Below are positions 8,631 through 18,204 of a DNA stretch of 64,000 nt, piece by piece (the first letter of the stretch is position 1; every line of letters starts with the position of its first letter). The notes beneath the pieces were generated by a model. That model made no database searches, was not told the origin of the DNA, and worked only from the letters and a program-made list of their open reading frames with translations. The position numbers were made by a program, and so were the translations under genes. The stretch comes from Rhodopirellula europaea 6C (GTDB lineage Bacteria; Planctomycetota; Planctomycetia; Pirellulales; Pirellulaceae), in NCBI RefSeq assembly GCF_000338295.1, contig NZ_ANMO01000094.1, positions 1 to 64,000 of the forward strand, in the 5' to 3' direction.

Positions 8631-9677
8631 TCAGCCACGTAGGGTAATTGATTCCGTCGTGGGAAACACTCTCAGCGGGTGCCACAATTTGCCATGAGGA
8701 CGAAGAATTGAGACCAATTCCCCCCAGGGGCCGGCGGAAGCGTCCGATCGATCGACTCCGATGCAATCCGAAACATCGGTGTTTCGATCGAACGTGTCGA
8801 CTTGATCGATGCAGCCAATCCACTCTTCCGGCAATGGCTCAGCCGGCGTTTCAGGCGTCCCAGCAATCCGAATTCCAGCTTGAAGCATGCCAATTTGCTG
8901 CTTGTCCAGGTTGATCGCCGGCATGTGCGTCAGGCCCTCGATCGGCGGTCGGAGGTATTTCAGCATCGGTTCGGGCGACTTCTTTTCGCGGTCATCGTCA
9001 TCGAACATGAACTCGCAATCGAGCGTGTCGTCCAGAGTGAATCGCCCGACCTCGTTTCGAATCAACTTGGTCATCACCGCCGCGCAACCACAAGCGGCAG
9101 CGACATCCATCCCCAGCGTCCGCAAGTAAGTCCCCGATCCACAACGAACGTCCAATCGCATCATCGGTGGCTCGTACGAAATCAGCTTCACCGAGTCGAT
9201 GAGAATTCGACGCTTGGGCATTTCGAAATCTTCGCCGCGACGTGCTCTTTTGTGAGCCCGTTGCCCGTCGACCTTGATCGCCGAATGGGCCGGCGGGATT
9301 TGCTCCACCACGCCGTGAAAGTCCTTCAGCACTTGCTGGATCTCCGTCGCAGTAGGCAGCTTCACGTCCGTCTGCGTGATCACCTCGGATTCCAAATCGC
9401 CTGACTCGCTCGATACACCGAGTTTAAAATCAGCGAGATACCGTTTGCCGTGCTGCAGCACCCAAGGTGTCAAACGTGTCGCCGATCCAATCGCCAGCAA
9501 CACCAACCCTTCCGCCAACGGATCGAGCGTTCCGGTGTGCCCGACCTTCAACTTGCGGAGTCCGAATTCACCGCGCAGTCGTCTTTGGGCGCGGTTGACC
9601 AAATCCCTTGAAGTCGCGCCCGCCGGTTTGTAGCAAGGCAAAAAACCGAGCGGGGAATGTTCGCCGTTAGGGTCCAT
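8631..9677 (-). CDS. truB: tRNA pseudouridine-55 synthase TruB
   Basis: Converts U55 in the T loop of tRNAs to pseudouridine in the cytoplasm. The N-terminal catalytic domain shows 'YKPAGATSRDLVNRAQR' and 'KVGHTGTLDPLAEGLVLLAIG', with the catalytic Asp in 'GTLDPLA'. It is followed by 'GVVEQIPPAHSAIKVDGQRAHKRAR' and 'VRCGSGTYLRTLGMDVA'. At 348 residues it is slightly longer than the usual 300-320; the C-terminal part after about 230 is less conserved. It is a monocistronic minus-strand gene. Confidence 0.95.
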   Translation of the reverse strand: MDPNGEHSPLGFLPCYKPAGATSRDLVNRAQRRLRGEFGLRKLKVGHTGTLDPLAEGLVLLAIGSATRLTPWVLQHGKRYLADFKLGVSSESGDLESEVITQTDVKLPTATEIQQVLKDFHGVVEQIPPAHSAIKVDGQRAHKRARRGEDFEMPKRRILIDSVKLISYEPPMMRLDVRCGSGTYLRTLGMDVAAACGCAAVMTKLIRNEVGRFTLDDTLDCEFMFDDDDREKKSPEPMLKYLRPPIEGLTHMPAINLDKQQIGMLQAGIRIAGTPETPAEPLPEEWIGCIDQVDTFDRNTDVSDCIGVDRSDASAGPWGELVSILRPHGKLWHPLRVFPTTESITLRG

Positions 9678-9768
9678 AAAAACGCGTCAACTCAGTGAAT
9701 AAAAACGACATTGAAAATAAAAAAGCACTGGGCCATCCAAGAACGGACAACCAAACGCTCCCCCCGGT

Positions 9769-11025
9769 TCAAACCGAAATGGCTCGCAGATACAGGTGAC
9801 TGACCAAAGCCAAAATGCTCTCGACAACAATGAACAGAATCCTCGCGGTGATCACGCACAACAAGGCGTGAGTGGGATCGGTCACGGTTCCCAACACGAT
9901 CAATGTCACCCACTCGCGAACGCCGGCGCCACCGGGCAACAACGACGCAAAACCGAGGACCATGCCAAGGCTGATGGCGGCGGTGGCAACGGTCAGCAAC
10001 TCGTGACCAACAGGCAATCCATTGTAAGCGGGAATGGCCTTCATCACGCAAGCAAAGGACAACCCGATCAAACACCAAGACAACAATGACCAGGCCCAGC
10101 CCGACATCAACCGGGGCCAGGTGATCGCGGAAGAGACATCCGCCGCGGCGGTGGACGAAGTGGTTGATCGATCTGCACGTGGCGCTGCACCGGTCGACTC
10201 ACCCGTCGATTCAACAGATCGAGACCGAGCCCGTCGCTTGCTCACCAATTCGATGACGCGACGCATCACGGGAGGAAGAGTCGGTATGCAAGCGGCCACC
10301 GCCATCGCCGACGCCGCCCATTTCACCCACTGAGGAAGTGGTGTCGACCACATCAAACATCCCGCCAGCGCACCACCGACGGACATCATCAACAGCGTTT
10401 CGAAAAACACGCATGTGGTAGCCCGACCGATCAGAAGCTGCCTCGACGGGGTGTCTCCCATCACGGCAGGCAAACTGGCCGTGTTAGACGTCGACACCAC
10501 CGCGGACACACGAAGCACCACCACCATCGCTTTGCCGGGGATGTACTTCCCCGCGTGCCCGAGCAACTGAGCGGCAGTGGCTCTCATCAACGAACAGGGA
10601 ACATGGAATCCGCGCAGGGCTCCATGCAACACGCAAGCCGGTGGCAACAAACCAACGGCGTAAAAGATCGCCGCCAGGATGATCGATCCCAAAGAAACGT
10701 TCTGCCACGTCGGAAGAGACTCCAGCAACCGAGTCCGTTCTTCGACCAGCGATTGCCGATCGGCCGAAGATGTGTCGACTGAATCTTCGCCGTATGGTTG
10801 ATCGATTGCGGACGGATTTGTGGCCAGCAACTCTTCATCGAGCGCGTCGACGCGAATTTGCACCGCGGCGACTTCGGTTCGCCAACGCTCGATCGCATCC
10901 TTGGCCGCCAAAAGCAATCCAACGACAACCAGAACTGCAATGAGTCGTTTGGCCCAGCGCATCCATCCAGCAGTCCGCCGAACGGGAGCAGGCTCCCGCG
11001 ATTCGGATTCGGCGGAATCAACCAC
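9769..11025 (-). CDS. Flippase-like / lysylphosphatidylglycerol synthase-type membrane protein
   Basis: A 418-residue polytopic membrane protein. The N-terminal helix (LIAVLVVVGLLLAA) is followed by an extracytoplasmic stretch and then six or more helices. 'LLGHAGKYIPGKAMVVVLR' and 'GFASLLPGGAGVREWVTLIVL' match the paired motifs of the UPF0104/LPG synthase transmembrane family, which includes lipid-flipping and aminoacyl-lipid proteins. The soluble aminoacyl transferase domain of true MprF is absent. An Arg/Ser/Thr-rich loop lies around residues 260-300. The substrate cannot be deduced. Confidence 0.7.
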   Translation of the reverse strand: MVDSAESESREPAPVRRTAGWMRWAKRLIAVLVVVGLLLAAKDAIERWRTEVAAVQIRVDALDEELLATNPSAIDQPYGEDSVDTSSADRQSLVEERTRLLESLPTWQNVSLGSIILAAIFYAVGLLPPACVLHGALRGFHVPCSLMRATAAQLLGHAGKYIPGKAMVVVLRVSAVVSTSNTASLPAVMGDTPSRQLLIGRATTCVFFETLLMMSVGGALAGCLMWSTPLPQWVKWAASAMAVAACIPTLPPVMRRVIELVSKRRARSRSVESTGESTGAAPRADRSTTSSTAAADVSSAITWPRLMSGWAWSLLSWCLIGLSFACVMKAIPAYNGLPVGHELLTVATAAISLGMVLGFASLLPGGAGVREWVTLIVLGTVTDPTHALLCVITARILFIVVESILALVSHLYLRAISV

Positions 11026-11164
11026 AGATCGTTGGCTCGGATGATTGTGCCATGAAGTGGCTCAAACGAATGGTCTGACTTCCGGCCCGCGAATCGGTTC
11101 GATGGATGAATCGAACTCGCGGACCGGTTGAGCAGACAGGTTCATTCGCTCCAAGAGCAACGAA

Positions 11165-11440
11165 TCAGTTGTCAGCGAGAGGTTCTTTTTTCTCGGTGAT
11201 CACTTCGGTCTTTTCAGACATCTCTGCGTTCAACTCGATGTAGCTCTGCCACTCTTCAGGCAGATTATCTTCGTGGAAAATGGCTTCCACGGGACACTCC
11301 GGTACACAGGCTTCGCAGTCGATGCACTCTTCCGGGTGGATATACAACATCTGTTCGCCTTCGTAGAAACACTCCACAGGGCAAACGACGACGCAATCGG
11401 TGTACTTGCATCCCGAGCAGGGTTCAGCAACGACGTGCAT
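11165..11440 (-). CDS. 7Fe ferredoxin (4Fe-4S/3Fe-4S)
   Basis: A 91-residue electron carrier. The first cluster region is '[21 protein letters not shown]'; its CxxC spacing with an extra Cys is typical of FdxA-type seven-iron ferredoxins. The second cluster motif is '[16 protein letters not shown]'. The acidic C-terminus is also family-like. It is monocistronic and minus-strand, and no obvious redox partner is next to it. Confidence 0.93.
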   Translation of the reverse strand: MHVVAEPCSGCKYTDCVVVCPVECFYEGEQMLYIHPEECIDCEACVPECPVEAIFHEDNLPEEWQSYIELNAEMSEKTEVITEKKEPLADN

Positions 11441-11637
11441 GGTCTAACCTTCCAGTTTGATTGAGAAATGGAACGACCCAACTGAATCGTTCTCGCACTA
11501 TATCGGTTCGAGCAAGGCCGTAACTTCGATCAAAACAAACGTGCTCTGAGCGACTATCCTCGCAGTTCGCCTATTTTGCCATTTCCGCCGTCCCCGGCAA
11601 ACCCGCCTCCATCGACAATTTGGTCACTTTCAACCTG

Positions 11638-12984
11638 ATGCAATCTTCTTCCGCCCGTTGGCAAATTCGCACTCGTCCCAATCGTCACTACCCGTTTTTG
11701 TCGCGACACCCTTGGGTCATGGCCAACGCATTGGCACACGCAACGCTCCGCGAAATGACTCCCGAGGTCGAAACTGACGACAGCCAGTCACCACCTGCCG
11801 ACACGAATGCCGCCGCCGAAACGGACCAACAGGCTGCTGAATCGGATCCCAACGATCGCCAACTTCCGGTGTGCGGTGACATCATCGATTTGCTCGATTA
11901 CGACGGAAACTGGATCGCTCGCGGATTGATCAACCCAGCCAGCCGTCTGCGAATCCGACTTTATGCGTTCTCATCGGAAGAACAAATTGATGACGCAATG
12001 TGGGCAGAACGCATCGAGCAAGCTGTTGCGCGTCGACGATTGACCGGCGCACCCAACCCGCAAGGTGGCGAACGCCTGATCTTCAGCGAATCCGATCGGA
12101 TGAGCGGTCTGATTGTTGACCGGTACGCCGATTGCCTGAGCGTCCAAATCACTGGCGGAGCCCTGATTCCGCGAACGGAAATGTTGATTCGCGAGGTCAC
12201 TGCTGCGGCGGCCCGCCATCAAACGCCTTGCCAACGAGTCTTGGTTCGGATGGACGACGCCACCGTCAAACACGAAGGCGTCTCGGAAGAAACCTTGGCT
12301 GAACTTCAGTCGCTCACCACCCTGGATAGCGAAGCCGATTCGACCGTGTGGTACCAACACAACGGTTTGGAGATGGCGATTGACTTGCAAGACGGCCAGA
12401 AGACTGGCGGCTATCTCGATCAACAGCTCAACCATGCCGCCGCAGCCAGCTACATGGCCGACCGGCGAGTACTCGACATCTGCACCTACACGGGTGGGTT
12501 CGCACTGGCCGCGGCGCGGGCTGGTGCCAAAGAAGTGGTTGCTGTCGATAGCAGCGAGCGAGCCCTGGACATCGCCAAACGCAATGCCGAACGCAACCAA
12601 TTGACGAACGTTCGATTCGATCAAGGTGACTGCTTCGATGACCTGAAAGAACGGCGTGATCGTGGCGAACAGTTCGATGCGATCATCCTCGATCCACCAC
12701 GATTTGCTGGCTCACGCAACCAAACTAACGCCGCGCTGCGAGCCTACACGCGGCTGAATGCCTCGGCGGTCGATTTGCTGCCACGAGGCGGAATTTTGGT
12801 CACTTGCAGCTGCTCTGGCCGAGTCTCTCGAGCGGACTTTTTGAACATGCTGGTCGACGTCGGACGGAAGCGAGGTCGCGACCTTGTTGTTCTCGAAAGT
12901 CGTGGCCCTTCACCCGATCACGTCTTCGCGGTCTCGTGCCCCGAGAGCGACTATTTGAAGTGCATCATTGTTCAGGCGATTTAA
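11638..12984 (+). CDS. RlmI-type 23S rRNA (cytosine-C5) methyltransferase
   Basis: A SAM-dependent rRNA methyltransferase of the RlmI/YccW type. It has an N-terminal PUA-like part ('RHPWVMANAL', 'IDLLDYDGNWIARGLINPASRLRIRLY'), a middle domain ('FSESDRMSGLIVDRY') and a Rossmann domain with motif I 'VLDICTYTGGFALAAARAGA'. Motif IV is 'DAIILDPPRFAGS' and the catalytic-type Cys motif is 'LVTCSCSGRV'. A low-complexity acidic insert near residues 40-75 interrupts the PUA region. A TTG six codons upstream (11620) is an alternative start; I prefer the ATG. Confidence 0.9.
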   Translation: MQSSSARWQIRTRPNRHYPFLSRHPWVMANALAHATLREMTPEVETDDSQSPPADTNAAAETDQQAAESDPNDRQLPVCGDIIDLLDYDGNWIARGLINPASRLRIRLYAFSSEEQIDDAMWAERIEQAVARRRLTGAPNPQGGERLIFSESDRMSGLIVDRYADCLSVQITGGALIPRTEMLIREVTAAAARHQTPCQRVLVRMDDATVKHEGVSEETLAELQSLTTLDSEADSTVWYQHNGLEMAIDLQDGQKTGGYLDQQLNHAAAASYMADRRVLDICTYTGGFALAAARAGAKEVVAVDSSERALDIAKRNAERNQLTNVRFDQGDCFDDLKERRDRGEQFDAIILDPPRFAGSRNQTNAALRAYTRLNASAVDLLPRGGILVTCSCSGRVSRADFLNMLVDVGRKRGRDLVVLESRGPSPDHVFAVSCPESDYLKCIIVQAI

Positions 12985-13180
12985 CTGGCTGCCGAATATG
13001 CGATCTTTCCTTTCGGAATCTTGAAGAATTTCGGTGCGGGGTAGGATCGCGGAACGCGCATTTCAACTATAACGGACGTGTACTTGTGACGGCTTGGAAG
13101 TCAGCTACATCATTCGGCGTTTGCCTTGCTTTTCTCCGACGCCTAACAATCGTAAGCATCACTCCAGATCGAGGCCCGCG

Positions 13181-13843
13181 GTGTCCAGCGTAACGATCAA
13201 AGTCCTACACGGCGCCGACCGTGGAAAGGTCTTCGAGGGGATCGAGCCTCCCCTGACCATCGGGCGAGAGGAGGGGAACGACATTCAGCTCAATGACGAG
13301 CGGGTCAGTCGTTGTCATCTCAAGATTCAGAGGGACAACGAGCGATTGGTGTTGACCGATTTGGATAGTACGAACGGTACCAAGGTCAACGGGACAGAAT
13401 GCCAGCTGAAGATTCTCCGACACGGCGACTTGGTTGCGGTCGGCCGCAGTCTGTTGTTACTAGGATCCGAGGAACAGATAGCAGCGCGGCTCCAGGCGAT
13501 CGGTGGCGGCAGCAAGGGTGCGATTCAGCGAGACGTTAAGTCGTCAGACGAATCGATGGCGGTCGATCTTCGCCAGGACCCAAAATCCCCCGTTCCCGTC
13601 GATGCGTTGCATGTGGAAGATCTGCCGGCAATTCCAGATGATTTGACTCCTGGCCAAAAAGCACAACTGTGCGAAATCCTGGATTACCTACAATCTCGAC
13701 TGGAAAGATTGATCGAATCTGCGACCACGCAGGAGGATTCGGAACAAGTCGTGCTACAGCAGGCTGCTTGGCAACGTCTGCTCGATGTCCAATCGCGGCT
13801 GGCGACCCTCAATCGAAAAATCACCGATCCGCAGTGGCCCTGA
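13181..13843 (+). CDS. FHA-domain protein
   Basis: The FHA fold, which binds phosphothreonine peptides, occupies residues 1-95. It shows 'LTIGREEGNDIQLNDERVSRCHLKI' with the GR and SRxH motifs, and 'DLDSTNGTKVNG' with the NG motif. The C-terminal half ('LCEILDYLQSRLERLIESATT', 'LQQAAWQRLLDVQSRLATLNRKI') is helical and perhaps coiled coil. I start at the GTG (VSSVTIKVLHGADRG), because the fold begins there; an upstream in-frame extension of 29 residues lacks family character. Its kinase partner is not in the window. Confidence 0.88.
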   Translation: MSSVTIKVLHGADRGKVFEGIEPPLTIGREEGNDIQLNDERVSRCHLKIQRDNERLVLTDLDSTNGTKVNGTECQLKILRHGDLVAVGRSLLLLGSEEQIAARLQAIGGGSKGAIQRDVKSSDESMAVDLRQDPKSPVPVDALHVEDLPAIPDDLTPGQKAQLCEILDYLQSRLERLIESATTQEDSEQVVLQQAAWQRLLDVQSRLATLNRKITDPQWP

Positions 13844-13907
13844 GCAACCTGTTCTCGTGGGCTGACTAGCGATTCGCTTCCGAGTCATCGACCTACGAAA
13901 GAACACT

Positions 13908-15668
13908 TTGAGCTCTCCCCAATCCAATCTCGCTCCGCCTGCTCAAAACACCGCTTCGTTGACCGCGAATTCGTCCCCGACTGATGCTGGCCAATCGCCC
14001 GCGACCGAATATCGCGAGCTGCGGGCCCCCACCCAGACCCTGGGAACCCTGATCGAACCACCGATCTGCGACGCGGAATTGCTGCTGAAGAACAATCTGG
14101 CGACCGCACATGCAGAAATGCCCGCCGGATCATTCTGGTCCGATTTGCGAAAGGTCGCTCGAGAACAACTAGTCGGCGATGCCCGGCGCTACACCTCTTC
14201 CTACCGGGACGTTGCCTCATTCTGCGCAGACCAACCAATCGGGACCGGCGAAAACAATAGCCGTCCTATCGTGATGGCGGGCCACCAACCAACCCTGTTT
14301 CATCCCGGGGTTTGGTTCAAAAACCACACGCTGCAAAAAGTCGCTGGCGAATGCTGTGCGTTGCCAATCAATCTGGTCATCGACAACGATGTGGCCGCGG
14401 CGAGATCGATTCGCGTTCCGCAATTGCGACCACTCGCCAACCTAGCGGGTGATGACGCGGATGCTCCCCTTCGGGGGACATGGCAGAGCGTCCCGTATGA
14501 CCAAGGCGGCGAAACGCTCCCGTTTGAACAAGCACAAATTCGAGACAAGGATCTGTTCGATCACTTCGATTCGGGCGTCCGCCGCCTGATCGCGCCGCTG
14601 GTTTCCGATCCGTGCGTCACCGCTCTGTGGAAGCACGCACGCGAAGCGATCGCTCGTTGCGGCATCGCCGGATGTGCCCTGGCTCAGGCTCGTCATGCTC
14701 TCGAAGCGGAAATGAATTGGCAGACACTCGAGATCCCTCTCGGGGTCGCCGTCCGTGGCCTGCCGTTCGCTCGCTTCGTGATGGAAATCATCGACGAAAT
14801 TGAGCGATTCCAATCGGTCTACAACGGATCGGCCGATCACTATCGTGCTTGGCACGGCATCCGCAGCTCGGCTCACCCGGTCCCCAATCTTGGATTGCAA
14901 GACGGTTGGTACGAAACACCGCTGTGGGTCTACGGCAACAACCAACCGCAACGTCGCGGCGTCTGGGTTCGCCGTGAGGGCGACCAATGGCACATTAGCG
15001 ATGCCCCATCCGGAAACACTGGATCGAACTCGGGTTCCGCCGGAACGATTTCGGTCAAGGTTTCAGCGACCGACCGTCAACTCGCATCGACTCAATTGGC
15101 CGAGGCGGCATCTCCAGAATTCAAACTCCGTCCTCGGGCCCTGATGACGACGATGTTTGCGCGATTGGTTCTCAGCGATCTGTTTTTGCACGGAATTGGG
15201 GGCGGAAAATACGATCAGCTCGCCGACCGCATCATCACTCAGTTCTTTCAAATCACCCCGCCCGGACTGCAAGTCGTCTCAGGAACGATTCGGTTGCCCG
15301 GCCAGGAACCTGACCATTCCCGCGAAGATTTGCGACGGGCACTGCTGCGGAAAGAACGTGAACTTCAGTTCCAAGGTGAGAAATGGCTCGACGATTCGAA
15401 CTCGGATCAGAAAGCACTTCGCGATCAGAAACTCGAATTGCTCGACCAAATGCCAACGTCGGGAAGCCGACGGAAGTGGCATCATTCGGTCTCTCGCCTG
15501 AACGCTCAAATCACCCTGCAGCTCACCGAACAACGTCGCGAAACTCGCGGTCAATTGGCACGATTGGACCAAGAAGCGGCAACGGAAAAGATTGTGTGCA
15601 GCCGCGAACTTTCGTTTTGCCTCTTTCCCTTGGAATTCCTTCAAGAATCCTTTGCCAAAATGGCATGA
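13908..15668 (+). CDS. Hypothetical protein, possibly BshC-like
   Basis: A 586-residue protein starting at a TTG. 'IVMAGHQPTLFHPGVWFKNHTLQKVA' followed by 'LPINLVIDNDVA' recalls the BshC bacillithiol-synthase pattern in which 'ITGQQAGLFGGPLYTIYK' precedes 'PVFWIAGEDHD'. 'FKLRPRALMTTMFARLVLSDLFLHGIGGGKYDQLADRIITQFFQ' recalls the BshC C-terminal 'L.PRALLRP..QD..LP..AYVGGPGE..YF'. The last part ('ALLRKERELQF', 'QITLQLTEQRRETRGQLARLDQEAATEKI') is coiled coil, also expected for BshC. The resemblance is remote, so the assignment is only a hypothesis. Confidence 0.45.
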   Translation: MSSPQSNLAPPAQNTASLTANSSPTDAGQSPATEYRELRAPTQTLGTLIEPPICDAELLLKNNLATAHAEMPAGSFWSDLRKVAREQLVGDARRYTSSYRDVASFCADQPIGTGENNSRPIVMAGHQPTLFHPGVWFKNHTLQKVAGECCALPINLVIDNDVAAARSIRVPQLRPLANLAGDDADAPLRGTWQSVPYDQGGETLPFEQAQIRDKDLFDHFDSGVRRLIAPLVSDPCVTALWKHAREAIARCGIAGCALAQARHALEAEMNWQTLEIPLGVAVRGLPFARFVMEIIDEIERFQSVYNGSADHYRAWHGIRSSAHPVPNLGLQDGWYETPLWVYGNNQPQRRGVWVRREGDQWHISDAPSGNTGSNSGSAGTISVKVSATDRQLASTQLAEAASPEFKLRPRALMTTMFARLVLSDLFLHGIGGGKYDQLADRIITQFFQITPPGLQVVSGTIRLPGQEPDHSREDLRRALLRKERELQFQGEKWLDDSNSDQKALRDQKLELLDQMPTSGSRRKWHHSVSRLNAQITLQLTEQRRETRGQLARLDQEAATEKIVCSRELSFCLFPLEFLQESFAKMA

Positions 15669-15775
15669 GCGTGACGATTGGAGTTGTCGAGCGCTAATTT
15701 TTCGCTATTCTCTGCCGTTTGCCGACGAACAAAGTTGGTTTTTGGCATCAACATTTAACCCGCGAGTAGCATCGG

Positions 15776-15928
15776 ATGAAGGTCGTTAGTAGCATTGGAG
15801 CGTTGAAGTACCGCCACCCGGATTGCCAGGTGGTCAAGCGACGCGGCCGTATTTACGTGATTTGCAAGAGCAATCCAAAGTTCAAGGTCCGTCAGGGCGG
15901 CGCGAAGAGCAAGAAAGCCCGACGCTAG
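15776..15928 (+). CDS. rpmJ: Ribosomal protein bL36, zinc-free type
   Basis: A 50-residue protein too short for most ORF callers. It opens [14 protein letters not shown], continues '[26 protein letters not shown]' and ends with a basic tail. This is the YkgO-like (C-minus) version of bL36: of the four zinc ligands of the C-plus form only two cysteines (C17, C30) remain, and the usual His before the C-terminus is Phe. It is a component of the large ribosomal subunit. A lone plus-strand gene. Confidence 0.92.
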
Positions 15929-15977
15929 GCAATCCGTCTCGTCGAAGACCGGGTGACTTGGTTCGGCGCCTTTTTCG

Positions 15978-17306
15978 ATGAGACCGGCATTGTCACGCCC
16001 CATATCTTCCATGACTCCCCAGCCTTCGACGCCCAGTGATTCACTGGCAAACGGTTCGGGTGAGCGCTCGACGGAAGATCTCGATCCGAGGAAAGCCCGC
16101 ATCGCTGCGGCGGAAGCTTTGGATCACAGCCCCATCAATCACCCGGCCGTCTCATCGATGGCGAACAATCAAGACGTCCACCAGATCGACGTCTGCGAGT
16201 TCGCAAGCCTGTCGCGTGACGACCTTGAAAGATGGGAACAAATCCGATCTCTGCGACATGAGTTTGCACCGCCATTTTTCGCCGCCCGTTTCGCCGCGGC
16301 GGTCAACGCCGTTCGAGGCGATGTGCTGACCGCCGTTCTTCGATCAAGCGACGGCACTCCCCTGGGTTTCTTTCCCTTCCATCGAGTTGGCGGCGTCGGC
16401 GTTCCAGCGGGACGTTTTCTCAACGACGCTCAAAACGTAATCGCGATTCCCGGTCTCGAAATCGACTGGACCGCGATCGCACGAGCGGCAAAAGTTCGTG
16501 CCTTCAATCTCCACGCGATCGTCGGAAGCGATCCGGACTGGGTCGACCGCTATCACTTGCAATCAGTCAAAGCTTTCCGGGCCGACTTGGGAGGGGATTC
16601 GGGCGACTACCTCAGACGCCTTGAGAAGGAACACCGAACGATTGGCAAGCAGGGTCAAAAGACTCGCAAGCTTGGCCGCGAGATCGGCGCCGTCCGGCTC
16701 GAGATGGACTGCCGTTGTCCCGATATTTTAAAGCAGACCATTGCTTGGAAACGCGCCCAATATCAACGCACCCACATCTTGGATCTATTTCTTCCCGAAT
16801 GGACCCGAGATCTGATCAAGACTCTTCACGAAAACTCGCTCACGCAACCTGGTCTGCAGTCCGATTCGGCTGTCGCGGGTGACGACTTTTCCAGCGAATC
16901 CCTACGTGGAATTTGCTCGGTGCTGTGGGCGGGCGACCGTCCCGTTGCGACCCACATCGGAATGATCGAACACGGACGACTGCATTATTGGTTCCCGACC
17001 TACGCCCCAGAATTCGCGAGATACTCTCCGGGAACGGCCTTGTTCACCGAAACGATTCGGGCCGCAACGCAGCATGGGATCGACTGCGTCGACATGGGCT
17101 ACGGTGAGCAGCAGTACAAGACAAAACAAACTGGCACCACAACGCAGGTTGTTCATGGAACGATTACCGACTCACGATGGCACCGAATCGCTTTCGCGGC
17201 GGAAGCCACCATGGTCCAGGCCCTCAAACGCGTCCCAATGAAAGAGACGGTGAAACGTGCAATTCGGAAGATCAACCCATCGGCGGGTATCAAGAAACTA
17301 AAATAG
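15978..17306 (+). CDS. CelD/FemAB-type GNAT acetyltransferase
   Basis: A 442-residue cytoplasmic protein with the double-GNAT layout of the CelD/BcsL family. Family features are 'PFFAARFAAAV', 'LGFFPFHRV' and 'DYLRRLEKEHRTIGKQGQKTRKLGRE', then 'RAQYQRTHILDLF', 'VATHIGMIEHGRLHYWFPTYAPEFARYSPGTALFTETIRAA' and 'DMGYGEQQYK'. Such proteins often serve polysaccharide or cell-surface modification. The first ~60 residues are poorly conserved, so a start at 16011 is also possible. The stop codon lies inside the following terminator hairpin. Confidence 0.8.
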   Translation: MRPALSRPISSMTPQPSTPSDSLANGSGERSTEDLDPRKARIAAAEALDHSPINHPAVSSMANNQDVHQIDVCEFASLSRDDLERWEQIRSLRHEFAPPFFAARFAAAVNAVRGDVLTAVLRSSDGTPLGFFPFHRVGGVGVPAGRFLNDAQNVIAIPGLEIDWTAIARAAKVRAFNLHAIVGSDPDWVDRYHLQSVKAFRADLGGDSGDYLRRLEKEHRTIGKQGQKTRKLGREIGAVRLEMDCRCPDILKQTIAWKRAQYQRTHILDLFLPEWTRDLIKTLHENSLTQPGLQSDSAVAGDDFSSESLRGICSVLWAGDRPVATHIGMIEHGRLHYWFPTYAPEFARYSPGTALFTETIRAATQHGIDCVDMGYGEQQYKTKQTGTTTQVVHGTITDSRWHRIAFAAEATMVQALKRVPMKETVKRAIRKINPSAGIKKLK

Positions 17307-17331
17307 CTCGCCGTTTCCGACGAGCTATTTT
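17300..17331. terminator. Bidirectional terminator between convergent genes
   Basis: AAAATAGCTCG pairs with CGAGCTATTTT across a 10-base loop, giving A- and T-runs on both strands. It sits between the convergent acetyltransferase and fasciclin genes and includes the TAG of the first. Confidence 0.8.
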
Positions 17332-17370
17332 CGATTTCAGTTTGCGGCGGTTTGCCGCGTCGGTCACTGC

Positions 17371-17865
17371 TTACTTGCTTGGTGGCAACAGGACCGAATC
17401 AATCACGTGGATGATGCCATTGCTGGTCATCACATCAGTCTTCACGACCTTGGTCTTGTCGTTCAGCATCACGGTGCCGTCTTTGACTTCGATGCTGACT
17501 TTTCCGCCGAGGGTTTCGGCTGAATCCAAGGTAACAACCGTCTTCGCTGGGACTTTCCCTGCAACGACGTGGTATTTCAAAATCGCAACCAACTGATCCT
17601 TGTTTTCGGGTTTCAGCAGGCTTTCCAGAGTGCCCTCAGGCAGCTTTTCGAAGGCTTCATCAGTGGGCGCGAACACGGTGAACGGGCCTTCGCCGCTCAG
17701 CGTTTCAACCAAACCGCCGGCTTTCACCGCGGCAACCAAGGTATTGAACTTCGCCGCAACCGCGGTTTCGACGATGTTCTTCTTCGATGTTTCGTTGTGG
17801 TGGTCCGCTTGTACGGTTGCGGGCAGAACAAACAGAGCCAACGCAGCCAAAATGATCTTCTTCAT
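17371..17865 (-). CDS. Secreted fasciclin-domain protein
   Basis: A 164-residue protein with a clear signal peptide (MKKIILAALALFVLPATVQA). One FAS1 domain follows, showing 'NTLVAAVKAGGLVETLSGEGPFTVFAPTDEAFEKLP' (H1 motif), 'LVAILKYHVVAGK' and 'TSNGIIHVIDSVLLPP' (H2 motif). FAS1 domains mediate adhesion or surface interactions. An AGGA ribosome-binding-like site precedes the ATG. It shares a terminator region with the convergent acetyltransferase gene. Confidence 0.93.
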   Translation of the reverse strand: MKKIILAALALFVLPATVQADHHNETSKKNIVETAVAAKFNTLVAAVKAGGLVETLSGEGPFTVFAPTDEAFEKLPEGTLESLLKPENKDQLVAILKYHVVAGKVPAKTVVTLDSAETLGGKVSIEVKDGTVMLNDKTKVVKTDVMTSNGIIHVIDSVLLPPSK

Positions 17866-18204
17866 CGTAATATCCTAAGTCTCGAACATGAGGTGGGAAC
17901 TCGAGCTTGAAAGAAGCAGTCCAGCGACGGCCGTGGCCGAACTGCCTCACTCGATTGGCTGATTCGCGAATCGCTGGACTGTACGTCTCGGACAAGCGGC
18001 AACCGGAAAGATTTTTCTGAAACGGTGATAAAGACCGCCGTTTCAACTTTGACTACAAATTGCAAATGTTGCGAAACCTCAACGCACACGGCGGGTTAGA
18101 ACTTTTGAATCAACTTTGGTTTCAGTTTGTACGCCCGGCACTTCCGCTCAGGTGACGACTGATTCCCCGCTTCTCATCTGACCATTTCGAAGGGTTGCCT
18201 AACA
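17866..18204. other. Divergent intergenic region
   Basis: About 340 bases between the divergently transcribed fasciclin and RGG-protein genes, so it should hold promoters for both. The only structure I can point to is a small GAAACGG/CCGTTTC hairpin (18019-18025 with 18038-18044). I see no convincing promoter pair, riboswitch or coding frame. Confidence 0.4.

Noticed and set aside
11971-12624. Minus-strand frame of 217 codons
   Set aside because: Antisense to the RlmI-type methyltransferase; no supporting motif.
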